From assembly GCA_937873435.1 (NCBI GenBank), contig CALMWM010000169.1, positions 1-6,775 of the forward strand: a DNA stretch of 6,775 bases, written 5' to 3'. Below, piece by piece: positions 1 through 5,812 of the stretch. A program made the translations under genes and the position numbers. The stretch comes from an uncultured Gallionellaceae bacterium. GTDB lineage: Bacteria; Pseudomonadota; Gammaproteobacteria; Burkholderiales; Sulfuricellaceae. Below the pieces are notes generated by a model that worked only from the letters and a program-made list of their open reading frames with translations, had not been told where the DNA came from and did not search any database. Position 1 is the first letter of the stretch. Each line of letters starts with the position of its first letter.

Positions 1-388
1 GGATGGCGCGCGCCATGAAACGGGCTTGCAGTTGGGGCAGGAGGCCGAGGGGCGTTTTGGCTTCCAGCAGCGGGTGGGTGACTTCTTCCTGCTTGCGCTC
101 CTGGTAGGCGACCACCACGGTTCTGCGGGCGTCGTTGTCGAGGTGCACCGCGCCGCCCTCGCGTTCGACGAAGTCCTTGGCGGTGACCTGGCCCCGGTTG
201 ACCAGGGTGAGTGCAAGCCGGTCGGCGAGAACTGCGCGGAATTCCTCCATCAAATCCAGCGCCAGCGCGGCTCTGCCGGGGCGCACGGCATGGAGGAAGC
301 CGAGTTGCGGATCGAGGCCGACGGATTCCGCCGCGCTGCGGCAATCGTTCATCAACATCGAGTAAAGGAAGGAAATCAGCGCGTTCAT
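1..388 (-). CDS. cas1: Cas1 C-terminal fragment, possible re-initiated split half (partial)
   Basis: The second ATG created by the octamer duplication (386-388) overlaps the stop of the N-terminal fragment as ATGA and opens the correct Cas1 frame, beginning MNALISFLYSMLMND. At least 129 residues lie in the window, with no stop before the edge. It contains the His of GFLHAVRPGR (residue 33 of this fragment), the Asp of ALDLMEEF (residue 45) and a C-terminal basic, helix-rich tail (EAKTPLGLLPQLQARFM). No Shine-Dalgarno sequence is visible just upstream, so expression would rely on termination-reinitiation. The frame and homology are certain; independent translation is speculative. Confidence 0.4.
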   Translation of the reverse strand, partial: MNALISFLYSMLMNDCRSAAESVGLDPQLGFLHAVRPGRAALALDLMEEFRAVLADRLALTLVNRGQVTAKDFVEREGGAVHLDNDARRTVVVAYQERKQEEVTHPLLEAKTPLGLLPQLQARFMARAI

Positions 389-398
389 GCGTTCATGC
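383..398 (-). repeat. 8-bp tandem duplication (GCATGAAC x2) in cas1
   Basis: On the coding strand the sequence reads CGCATGAACGCATGAACG. The octamer GCATGAAC occurs twice head to tail (391-398, then 383-390). A single copy restores the expected RDRMNALISFLY reading. The extra eight bases shift the frame and bring in TGA at 385-387. The structure is what slipped-strand replication produces, and the same mechanism could remove the extra copy. Confidence 0.95.
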
Positions 399-1002
399 GG
401 TCGCGCGGCGGTCGGCGGGTACGACCGTCGAGCGTGAAGTCGGCGCGGGCGTCCGGGCGCACCAGGCTGGTGAAGGCGGCGAAATAGCGTTTCGCGGCGT
501 CGCCTTCCAGCCCGCGCAGGGCGTCGAGATCGGCGGCAAAAGGGAGATTTCTGACGGTTTGCCCCAAGGCTTCGGCGGCAGCGCTCAAGGCGAGCCGGTC
601 TGTGTCGTCTTCCGCCTCGCGCGCGCCGCGCAGCAGGATTTGGCGGGCATTGCGCAGTTTGCCGGCGATCATTGCCCTGGCAGTTTCCAGCGCGAATTTC
701 GCCTCGCCGGCAACGCGGTGCTGCGCCTGGCGCAGCAGGATATTACCGCTCACCGCGCCTTCCAGCCTCGCCTTGAAGCGCCCGTTGCGGTCGAGCAACA
801 CCAGCGCCTTGCCTTCGTCGGCGAGGCGATGCATCAGCGCGGGCGAGAGCATCACGTCGCCGAAACACACCACGCTGCCGAGATGGTGCAGCGGCACCTG
901 CAACTTTTTCTCGTGTTCTACGTCGATGCGCAGGGTGTCGTTTTCCAGGTGGGCATAGGCGCCCGGCGTCATCACGTAGAGGGTATTCAAGAGCTGGCGC
1001 AT
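385..1002 (-). CDS. cas1: Cas1 N-terminal fragment (205 aa) as the sequence stands
   Basis: This is the open frame actually present from the cas1 ATG to the premature TGA at 385-387. It holds the N-terminal beta domain (about residues 1-80, beginning MRQLLNTLYVMTPGAY) and the first part of the catalytic helical domain including Glu166. It ends right after RRPPRDRMN, a stretch that intact I-C Cas1 proteins continue with a helix leading to the catalytic His. On its own it should not integrate spacers, because two of the three metal ligands are missing. It is listed separately from the whole-gene entry because an automatic annotation may report only this part. Confidence 0.6.
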   Translation of the reverse strand: MRQLLNTLYVMTPGAYAHLENDTLRIDVEHEKKLQVPLHHLGSVVCFGDVMLSPALMHRLADEGKALVLLDRNGRFKARLEGAVSGNILLRQAQHRVAGEAKFALETARAMIAGKLRNARQILLRGAREAEDDTDRLALSAAAEALGQTVRNLPFAADLDALRGLEGDAAKRYFAAFTSLVRPDARADFTLDGRTRRPPRDRMNA

Positions 1003-1619
1003 GAGTCCTCCGGCTGGAACAGGGCGTCGTGGAGTTGCCGGCGTTTTCCCGTGGCGGCGAGCGCTTCCGGCTGGCAAATCTCCCGGAGCGAACATTCGCG
1101 GCAGCGCGCATCGTTCACCGGCGGCGGCAGGTTGCCGGAAGCCAGCATGGCGCGCACGGCGGCAGTGGTTTCTTCCAGTTTGCCGCGCAAGGCCGCGTCT
1201 ATCGGCACTTCGCGGCGGCGATGGGAAGAATGGTGATAGATTGCGCCCTTGGGTACGGCCTTGCCGGTCATTTCCTCCAGGCACACGGCCTGGGCGGCGA
1301 GTTGCAGGCTGTCGTGAGTTTGGGCGCGTTTCACCCCGTGTTTGTATTCGACCGGATAGGGCGTGCCGTCCGCCAGGAATTCCACCACGTCGCACTTGCC
1401 CGTCAAGCCCAGCCGTTCCGACCATACCGGCAAGGCGCGCTCGACACGGACGCCGGTTCTTTCCTCGAACCCCGGTTCGTCCACCCGTTCGTGCACCGCA
1501 TTACCGCGCCGGGTGTGGACGTTCTGCTCGAATGCCTGCTCGACGTGGATCAGCGCGCATTGGCGCGGACAATAGCTGTAGTGCTGGAGGGCGGAAAGCA
1601 TGAGGGGTTCGTCAGCCAC
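987..1619 (-). CDS. cas4: Cas4 (type I-C), 210 aa Fe-S nuclease of adaptation
   Basis: Cas4 is a RecB-family exonuclease with an iron-sulphur cluster. It trims pre-spacers and sets PAM choice and orientation together with Cas1-Cas2. The cluster cysteines are present: Cys17 in HYSYCPRQ and Cys173, Cys176 and Cys182 in ARCRECSLREIC. The nuclease residues are also present: His43 (GNAVHERVD), Asp77 (GKCDVVEF), Glu91 and Lys93 (PVEYKHG) and the Gln motif at about residue 106 (LQLAAQAVCLEE). Length is normal for the family. The start is GTG at 1619, chosen because it gives the usual I-C N-terminus just before SALQHY; the ATG at 1601 (residue 7) is an alternative. No strong ribosome-binding site precedes GTG, and only 7 bases separate it from the PIN toxin stop, so translation may be coupled to that gene. 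It appears intact although its partner Cas1 is broken. Confidence 0.96.
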   Translation of the reverse strand: MADEPLMLSALQHYSYCPRQCALIHVEQAFEQNVHTRRGNAVHERVDEPGFEERTGVRVERALPVWSERLGLTGKCDVVEFLADGTPYPVEYKHGVKRAQTHDSLQLAAQAVCLEEMTGKAVPKGAIYHHSSHRRREVPIDAALRGKLEETTAAVRAMLASGNLPPPVNDARCRECSLREICQPEALAATGKRRQLHDALFQPEDSCASS

Positions 1620-1626
1620 GAATAAC

Positions 1627-2031
1627 TTACCCGGCGAAAGGATTCAGGATTTGCAGCGTCGGCGTAACCCACAAGCCATGGTGCATGTCTTCGCTGTAAA
1701 GTGTGCCGCAACCGGCACGCAAGGCTGTCGCTACAATCAACGCATCCCAGTGGGATAGTGAATACTGGCGTGTCAGTTCGATGGCCAGATGAACATCCCG
1801 TGGTTCGAGCGAGACCACCTCGCAACTTTCCATCAGGAATATCGCCACCTCTTGCGCGGCAGCAAGCGGACGCCTGAGTTTGCGCACTTGAACGTTGATC
1901 GTCTCGTTGACCACCTGCACGCTGATGACGGGCCGCTGAAGCAGCAATTCCGTCGCGATGCGATGTTGGGGCAAAGCCGCATTCAGTCCATAAATCACGA
2001 CATTGCTATCGACGAAAATCTTATCGGTCAT
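1627..2031 (-). CDS. PIN-domain toxin (VapC-like), 134 aa, inside the cas operon
   Basis: PIN-domain proteins are metal-dependent ribonucleases; as VapC toxins they cut tRNA or rRNA when their antitoxin is lost. The acidic residues of the fold are visible: Asp8 in FVDSNVVIYG, Glu43 in VNETINV, Asp96 in HWDALIVATAL, and Glu114/Asp115 in LYSEDMHHG. The length of 134 is usual. The ATG at 2031 lies inside the end of the preceding antitoxin gene (11-base overlap), typical for an antitoxin-toxin pair, and cas4 follows after 7 bases. Local G+C is lower than in the cas genes (a 60-base line at 1981-2040 has 23 G/C), which fits acquisition as a cassette. RNA target unknown. All the active-site acids are present, so it is probably an active nuclease. 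Confidence 0.9.
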   Translation of the reverse strand: MTDKIFVDSNVVIYGLNAALPQHRIATELLLQRPVISVQVVNETINVQVRKLRRPLAAAQEVAIFLMESCEVVSLEPRDVHLAIELTRQYSLSHWDALIVATALRAGCGTLYSEDMHHGLWVTPTLQILNPFAG

Positions 2032-2230
2032 ACAACTCGTCCCGATTGAATTTCAAGTCGGTGGCGGATACCTGATGCTTGGCAAAAAACGCCTCGATTT
2101 CCTTGCGCCGCTGTTCAATGGACTCGAACGGCACCGGCACCACCATGATTTCAACCGGATGATTAAGGAAAGACTCGGGAATTTCTACGGTTACCGTGCG
2201 TTCGGTTGGGGTGATGGTGCGGATGAGCAT
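2021..2230 (-). CDS. Small antitoxin-like partner of the PIN toxin, 69 aa
   Basis: This 69-residue protein lies directly upstream of the PIN toxin and overlaps it by 11 bases, the usual antitoxin position. The N-terminal half (TVTVEIPESFLNHPVEIMVVP, about residues 12-32) looks like short beta strands and recalls AbrB-type antitoxin N-termini, though I cannot confirm the fold. The C-terminal half is charged and probably helical (EQRRKEIEAFF), ending in FNRDELYDR, a tail typical of antitoxins that wrap their toxin. The ATG at 2230 has AAGGAA nine bases upstream. It probably binds and neutralises the PIN protein and may repress its own promoter, although here it sits deep inside an operon. The functional call rests mainly on context. 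Confidence 0.78.
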   Translation of the reverse strand: MLIRTITPTERTVTVEIPESFLNHPVEIMVVPVPFESIEQRRKEIEAFFAKHQVSATDLKFNRDELYDR

Positions 2231-2263
2231 GGGGTGTATTCCTTAGTTTGTTGCAGGTGGTTG

Positions 2264-2464
2264 TCAAACGGCGGATTCCCGCGAGTGTTGCAAGCGAATC
2301 AGGGCCGGCGCCATGCCTTCGTCGAAATGGCAATGCACGGCGTCGCGCACCTGCCGGTGCAAGGATTCCAGATCGTCCGCCTCGGTAAAGATGGATTCGC
2401 CCAATGCACGGGCAACAAAACCACCCTCGGGTGCATCTTCCACTATGAACAGAATTTCATTCAT
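2264..2464 (-). CDS. HicB-like small protein, 66 aa, with no HicA partner
   Basis: The protein MNEILFIVEDAPEGG... resembles the short HicB-like family (partial RNase H-like fold) whose members usually end soon after a DAVxCHFDEG motif; here that is DAVHCHFDEG at residues 41-50. Some relatives are misnamed 2-oxoisovalerate dehydrogenase subunits in databases. HicB antitoxins normally pair with a HicA mRNA-interferase gene next door, but only 33 bases separate this gene from the next, so no HicA fits on the downstream side, and cas7 lies upstream. I therefore call it an orphan HicB-like gene. The ATG at 2464 is chosen because AAGGAA lies about nine bases before it; the longer frame from TTG at 2482 would overlap cas7. 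Only one base separates the cas7 stop from this ATG. Its role here is unknown. Confidence 0.78.
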   Translation of the reverse strand: MNEILFIVEDAPEGGFVARALGESIFTEADDLESLHRQVRDAVHCHFDEGMAPALIRLQHSRESAV

Positions 2465-2465
2465 A

Positions 2466-3347
2466 TCAGGCTTTCCTTTCAAGCGTGACGCCAGACGGCA
2501 TCCCTTCCTCGATCACGGAAACAGTATAGTCCGCAAAATCGCGCGGCACGGCAACGCTTTCCTTGAGCTTGGGCTGGATGCGCTCGAACAGCCGGTGCGC
2601 CGGGGCGTTGCCGAGTTGGCTGTCGTGCTTGAACACATACAGCCCGCGCGTCGTCATTTCGCCACGCGCGGCGGAACGGTCATGTTCGAACATTTGCGCC
2701 AGCGACTGCCACAGCAGTTCCAGGTCTTCTTCCGAAAAACCGGTCTGGTTGGCGAGATGGGCGGAAACGAAGCCGTGGGTGACGTAGAGGCCATAGGGAA
2801 TAGTGAATTTGCGCCCCATGGTACGGTTGTCGCCGCCCTGTTTTTCGGCTTCGGCTTCGGTGGCGACCGCCATGCGGGTGATGGCGTGTTCCTGAGCCAC
2901 CACGGGGTCTATCGAGCGGGCGAAAGTCAATTGCACCGGCCCGCGCACCTGGCCGCAATTGATGCCGGTGGACATGACCGCGCCGAAGGTGCGCACGTCG
3001 TAAAAATTTTTGCACATCCAGTCGCGCGCCTCGGCTACTTTGTCGCCACCCTTGCGTTTCTTGTCCTCGCCGCCCAGCAAATCCGCCGCGCCTATGCCCT
3101 GATAAGCCCGTTCGTGCTGCTTGTTGAGGATGGCCTTTTCCTTGACGTAAATCTCGAACGGCGGCTGCTCGCCCTTGACGATGCCGACGAAGTTACGCAC
3201 CTTGCGCTTGAGGCTGACATCCGTCACCAGGCCGCGCCCGGTTTCGGCATCGGTGCGCGGCAGATTGCCGGCATCCGGGTCGCCGTTGGGGTTGCCGTCT
3301 TTTACATCGAACAGCAGCACGAAATCATATCGGTTGTTCAAAGCCAT
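2466..3347 (-). CDS. cas7: Cas7 (Csd2, type I-C), Cascade backbone, 293 aa
   Basis: Cas7 polymerises along the crRNA spacer to form the helical backbone of the I-C surveillance complex. Family hallmarks are clear: RYDFVLLFDVKDGNPNGDPDAGN near the N-terminus (residues 6-28), VTDVSLKRKVRNFV (41-54), FYDVRTFGAVMS (115-126) and GQVRGPVQLTFARSIDPV (132-149). The length is typical and the frame is intact. Two start codons are close together. ATG at 3353 forms an ATGA overlap with the cas8c stop but lies only one base from the AAGGAG site at 3355-3360; ATG at 3347 lies seven bases from it and is preferred. The product differs by two residues. The gene ends one base before the HicB-like gene, so all are probably on one transcript. 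Confidence 0.97.
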   Translation of the reverse strand: MALNNRYDFVLLFDVKDGNPNGDPDAGNLPRTDAETGRGLVTDVSLKRKVRNFVGIVKGEQPPFEIYVKEKAILNKQHERAYQGIGAADLLGGEDKKRKGGDKVAEARDWMCKNFYDVRTFGAVMSTGINCGQVRGPVQLTFARSIDPVVAQEHAITRMAVATEAEAEKQGGDNRTMGRKFTIPYGLYVTHGFVSAHLANQTGFSEEDLELLWQSLAQMFEHDRSAARGEMTTRGLYVFKHDSQLGNAPAHRLFERIQPKLKESVAVPRDFADYTVSVIEEGMPSGVTLERKA

Positions 3348-3349
3348 GC

Positions 3350-3721
3350 TCATTCTCCTTGTTCTGATTTGTCGGTTTTGCTGAAAAATGCCTGCCGCTG
3401 GTGGTAATAGCCGATGGCAAAGCGGCCTTGATCCTGAAGCCCAAGCTGCGCCGGGAAGTCGTCGATACCCTCCATGATCTGCCCGATCAGCTTTTCCAGG
3501 TTCACCGCCTCGCCCTTGTTGTCCAGCTTGGCGATGTGATGGTTTTTAAGCTTGAGCAAGGTCGAGAAAACCGTCATGGGCGTACTGGATGCTGCACCGT
3601 AATAGCGATCCCGGATGGTGGCGTTGAGATTCGGGCTGGCGCGTTCCTGAATGCGCTCCAGCACCGCGAACAGCCTGCCCAGCCGGTAGGCTGCATTAGT
3701 ATTGTTTTCGTCCAGTGACAT
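3350..3721 (-). CDS. cas11c: Cas11c, small Cascade subunit from an internal start in cas8c, 123 aa
   Basis: In type I-C the small subunit Cas11 is known to be translated from an internal site within cas8c, in the same frame. Here the coding strand has GGAGGA at 3729-3734, seven bases before an in-frame ATG at 3721 (Met448 of Cas8c). The product would begin MSLDENNTNAAYRLGRLFAV and run to the shared stop, giving 123 residues, about the size expected. The codons just before it encode SEMEELK, so the purine-rich site is created from Glu-Glu codons, as expected for a selected internal site. Several Cas11 copies would line the belly of the complex along Cas7. Direct evidence is the site and spacing; expression is inferred from the family. 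Confidence 0.85.
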   Translation of the reverse strand: MSLDENNTNAAYRLGRLFAVLERIQERASPNLNATIRDRYYGAASSTPMTVFSTLLKLKNHHIAKLDNKGEAVNLEKLIGQIMEGIDDFPAQLGLQDQGRFAIGYYHQRQAFFSKTDKSEQGE

Positions 3722-5062
3722 CTTGAGTTCCTCCATTTCAGAGTAACGGTTAAGACACGCCTTGATAATCGCGGCGCGCGGGTAAGTAACTTGCCTCTCT
3801 GCGCGGATGCGACGGATGGCGCCTGCAAGCAGTGTTTGCGGATAAGGCAGGTTTTCGATCACGCTACGCATCAAGTCGCCGCCGAGATTGGGCGGGATGT
3901 TTTCGGCCTTGCCCTGCGTTGCCGTGGCAACCAGCAGGCGGAACAGCGTCAGTGTTTCCGGCTCGTGCGGGGCATGGATTATGCGTATATCGTCGAAATG
4001 CCGGCGGATGTTGACGGCCAGTTCGCCCACCGTTTTGACGTGCCAGAAGCGCACGGCAATGCGGGCGGCGTTAGGCGCCAGCCCCAGCACGTAAAAGCGC
4101 GTGCCGTCGTCCTCGAAGCTGTCGGCGCCGGTTATCGGTGCGGCCAGCCATGCCGCGACGGCTTGCGTGCCATGGTCGGGGTCGTCCCTGGCCGGTTCGC
4201 TGAAAAAGCCGGGGAACAGTTCTTCCATCGGGTGGCCGGGCGTTTCCGCCCAGAATACGGTGGAGGCATCGCCAACCTGGATGCGCTGCTTTGATCCTTT
4301 GGCCAGCAGGTGATTGAGCGCGGTGGTGTAGGCGAAGGCGGCGCGCTTGCCTACCGGGGCATTTCCTCCCTGCGCCTTGCCGTAGGAACTGAACGCATCC
4401 AGGTTGAACGAGACGATGTTGGCTCCGGCGGTCTGCGCGCCCCACACCCCTTTGACCGAGGGATGCAGGCGCTCGATCACATCGGCCGTGCCGGACACCA
4501 GGCACAGTCCGGTTGCCGCCGCATCTTCCCGACTGTCGGCAGTGAGCGCATCCACCACGGCTTCGCGCTCGCACACCGGGCAAATATCTCCTTCCAGCCG
4601 GAAAGTCAGGTTGGCGCCGCTTTCCCGAATTTCCGGCCATAGCGGGTGGGCGAAAACCAGCTCGAAATCGCCCCGATCAAGGAACGTTAGCACCGCCTGG
4701 ATGCCGGCGTCGGAGGATGATGCAAATCGGTCGCGAATTGCCGCAACAAACGCCATGTGCTGCTCGCGCGCCCGTTCCGGTTTGCCCTTGGTATCCGCGC
4801 CGAACACGTAGCCGGGGTTATCCCATAGCAGGTTGGCGGCCACGCCGGAAGACCGCTTGACCGTCTGCGGCGCCAGAAAGGATTTGGCGATGCGCTTCTT
4901 GCCTTCGCCTTCGCGGGTATCCTCCAGCGCGGCGAAATCGCCCGCCGCCGTCAGCACCACGACGAAAGGAATGGCTTTGTGCTCGAAGCCCGGCGGCGCC
5001 AGACCACTATCTGGCAAACGGGTTTTGCGCTGGTAATAATCGTTGAGCGCTTGCAGGATCAT
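3350..5062 (-). CDS. cas8c: Cas8c (Csd1), large subunit of I-C Cascade, 570 aa
   Basis: Cas8c is the large subunit that recognises the PAM and helps open target DNA for Cas3. The sequence starts MILQALNDYYQR, typical for Csd1. A cysteine cluster (Cys161 and Cys164 in DICPVC, and Cys187 in GLCLVSG) may hold a metal. The strongly conserved GANIVSFNLDAFSSYGK block is at residues 213-229, followed by AAFAYTTALNHLL. The C-terminal 120 or so residues are the small-subunit-like helical region that also encodes Cas11c. The ATG at 5062 overlaps the cas5c stop as ATGA and has AGGAG eight bases upstream (5071-5075), so translation is coupled but also independently primed. The stop at 3350-3352 overlaps the first possible cas7 start. 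Length is about normal and no damage is seen. Confidence 0.97.
   Translation of the reverse strand: MILQALNDYYQRKTRLPDSGLAPPGFEHKAIPFVVVLTAAGDFAALEDTREGEGKKRIAKSFLAPQTVKRSSGVAANLLWDNPGYVFGADTKGKPERAREQHMAFVAAIRDRFASSSDAGIQAVLTFLDRGDFELVFAHPLWPEIRESGANLTFRLEGDICPVCEREAVVDALTADSREDAAATGLCLVSGTADVIERLHPSVKGVWGAQTAGANIVSFNLDAFSSYGKAQGGNAPVGKRAAFAYTTALNHLLAKGSKQRIQVGDASTVFWAETPGHPMEELFPGFFSEPARDDPDHGTQAVAAWLAAPITGADSFEDDGTRFYVLGLAPNAARIAVRFWHVKTVGELAVNIRRHFDDIRIIHAPHEPETLTLFRLLVATATQGKAENIPPNLGGDLMRSVIENLPYPQTLLAGAIRRIRAERQVTYPRAAIIKACLNRYSEMEELKMSLDENNTNAAYRLGRLFAVLERIQERASPNLNATIRDRYYGAASSTPMTVFSTLLKLKNHHIAKLDNKGEAVNLEKLIGQIMEGIDDFPAQLGLQDQGRFAIGYYHQRQAFFSKTDKSEQGE
3355..3360 (-). promoter_or_regulatory. 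Ribosome-binding site deciding the cas7 start
   Basis: AAGGAG on the coding strand inside the end of cas8c. It lies one base from ATG 3353 but seven from ATG 3347, so it favours 3347 as the true cas7 start and should give Cas7, the most abundant subunit, its own strong initiation. Confidence 0.75.
3729..3734 (-). promoter_or_regulatory. Internal ribosome-binding site for Cas11c
   Basis: GGAGGA on the coding strand, seven bases before the ATG at 3721. It is one of the strongest Shine-Dalgarno matches in the window although it lies inside cas8c, which supports a separately translated small subunit. Confidence 0.8.
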
Positions 5063-5724
5063 CCCCGTATCTCCTCGCTATCCCACGCCGGCACTTGCAG
5101 CACGCCGGATTCCAGCATGGCGCGGAAAAAACGCGGCTGCGGCTCGGCGGCATGGGCGTAATCCAGGTCATGCAGCATCCAGCCCAGGTCGCGGGTTTCG
5201 GCGATGGCGGGGGCTTGCGGCTGCGCGGCATCCACCAGCCGGAAATCGCAAGCGAATTCGCGGCAGCCGAGATAGGGCTGGTTGATGCACTGGCCTTTGG
5301 CGGCGCGGCGTTCGAACATGTCGAGAAACTTGCCCGGCGTATTGTTTTCGCCGGCATTGGGCAGCAACTCGAAATGGGCGTGGATGCGATAGGCCACGTC
5401 GCGCAGGAACAGCCCGGCGCGCTGCTGGCGCTCGTCTTCCACGTTCAAGCCGATTAGTCCCGCGCCCTTGTTCATGGCTTCCTGCGCGTTGCGCACCGAG
5501 GCCACCGCACCCACTTCGTTGCGCCGCACCGAAATCCATTTGATCGGCTTCAACACCTCGATTTTGGATACATGCCAGCGGATCGCCGGTTTCCACAGGA
5601 TGGACTCGAACACCGCGCGCGCGGCGGAAGGCGTCATCACGTCGTAGCTCACCCGCTCGACTTTCATTTCCGGGCGGGTAAAACAGGCGAAATCGCCGCT
5701 GACTTCAAGACAGTAAGTTTTCAT
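5059..5724 (-). CDS. cas5c: Cas5c (Cas5d), pre-crRNA-processing Cascade subunit, 221 aa
   Basis: In type I-C no Cas6 exists; the Cas5 variant cuts the repeat RNA to make crRNA and stays bound to its 5' handle in the complex. The family is recognised by YCLEVSGDFACFTRPEMKVE at the N-terminus (residues 4-23), SYDVMTPSAARAVFESILWKPAIRW (26-50), and the C-terminal NTPGKFLDMFERRAAKGQC and QPYLGCREFACDF blocks (128-161). The catalytic site of homologues uses His, Lys and Tyr residues; candidates here are His115/His117 in YRIHAHFE, but I have not aligned them. The ATG at 5724 is chosen because it begins at the conserved N-terminus and has AAGGGGAG just upstream; an upstream in-frame GTG at 5757 is unlikely. 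The stop overlaps the cas8c start as ATGA. It is the first gene after the repeat-rich gap that follows cas3. Confidence 0.96.
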   Translation of the reverse strand: MKTYCLEVSGDFACFTRPEMKVERVSYDVMTPSAARAVFESILWKPAIRWHVSKIEVLKPIKWISVRRNEVGAVASVRNAQEAMNKGAGLIGLNVEDERQQRAGLFLRDVAYRIHAHFELLPNAGENNTPGKFLDMFERRAAKGQCINQPYLGCREFACDFRLVDAAQPQAPAIAETRDLGWMLHDLDYAHAAEPQPRFFRAMLESGVLQVPAWDSEEIRG

Positions 5725-5727
5725 TGT

Positions 5728-5735
5728 CTCCCCTT
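5728..5735 (-). promoter_or_regulatory. Ribosome-binding site of cas5c
   Basis: AAGGGGAG on the coding strand before ATG 5724. It supports this start over the GTG at 5757, which has no comparable site. Confidence 0.65.
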
Positions 5736-5786
5736 GTTCAAACGACACTGTAACCACTCAGATCAATGCGAAGAAACATCATAAAG

Positions 5787-5812
5787 CCCCTCTCCCGAGG
5801 TCGGGAGAGGGG
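5787..5812 (-). terminator. Possible weak terminator or attenuator hairpin after cas3
   Basis: The perfect 12-bp G+C-rich stem is followed on the minus-strand transcript by GCTTTATGATGTTTC, a broken rather than continuous U tract. It could reduce read-through from cas3 into cas5c but does not meet the standard of a strong intrinsic terminator. I see no convincing promoter between it and cas5c. Confidence 0.3.

Larger units (their letters stand above)
1..1002 (-). pseudogene. cas1: Cas1 (type I-C), frameshifted by an 8-bp duplication and cut off by the window edge
   Basis: Cas1 is the integrase that, with Cas2, inserts new spacers into the CRISPR array. The start is ATG at 1002, with GGAGG four bases upstream (1007-1011); it overlaps the end of cas4 by 16 bases. 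Removing one copy of the duplicated octamer at 383-398 gives a continuous I-C Cas1 frame with 331 residues inside the window, close to the usual length of about 340, so only a few residues lie beyond the edge. The metal-binding residues of the family are all recognisable: Glu166 in LRGLEGDAAKRYF, His235 in GFLHAVRPGR and Asp247 in ALDLMEEF. As written, the frame shifts after Asn204 and stops at 385-387, leaving a 205-residue product that has Glu166 but lacks His235 and Asp247. No other lesion is seen. Family assignment is secure; whether the gene is dead, split or misassembled is open. Confidence 0.93.

Noticed and set aside
211..1236. Long plus-strand open frame opposite cas1 and cas4
   Set aside because: It is antisense to recognisable Cas1 and Cas4 and its translation is low-complexity, Arg/Ala/Gly-rich, as expected for the reverse of a high-G+C gene.
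1003..1425. N-terminal extension of the cas1 frame upstream of ATG 1002
   Set aside because: It overlaps most of the second half of cas4 in another frame. Family Cas1 proteins begin at MRQLLNTLYV, and that ATG has a GGAGG site.
1619..2466. Target-site duplication or inverted ends around the toxin-antitoxin insert
   Set aside because: Comparing the cas7 end with the region before cas4 by eye showed no shared direct repeat or terminal inverted repeat, so no mobile element is claimed.
2313..3407. Plus-strand open frame of 364 codons opposite cas7
   Set aside because: It is the antisense shadow of Cas7, whose family motifs are unmistakable on the minus strand.
5725..5786. Possible promoter just upstream of cas5c (minus strand)
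   Set aside because: A TACAGT-like -10 can be picked out but the hexamer 17 bases upstream is a poor -35, so there is not enough support.
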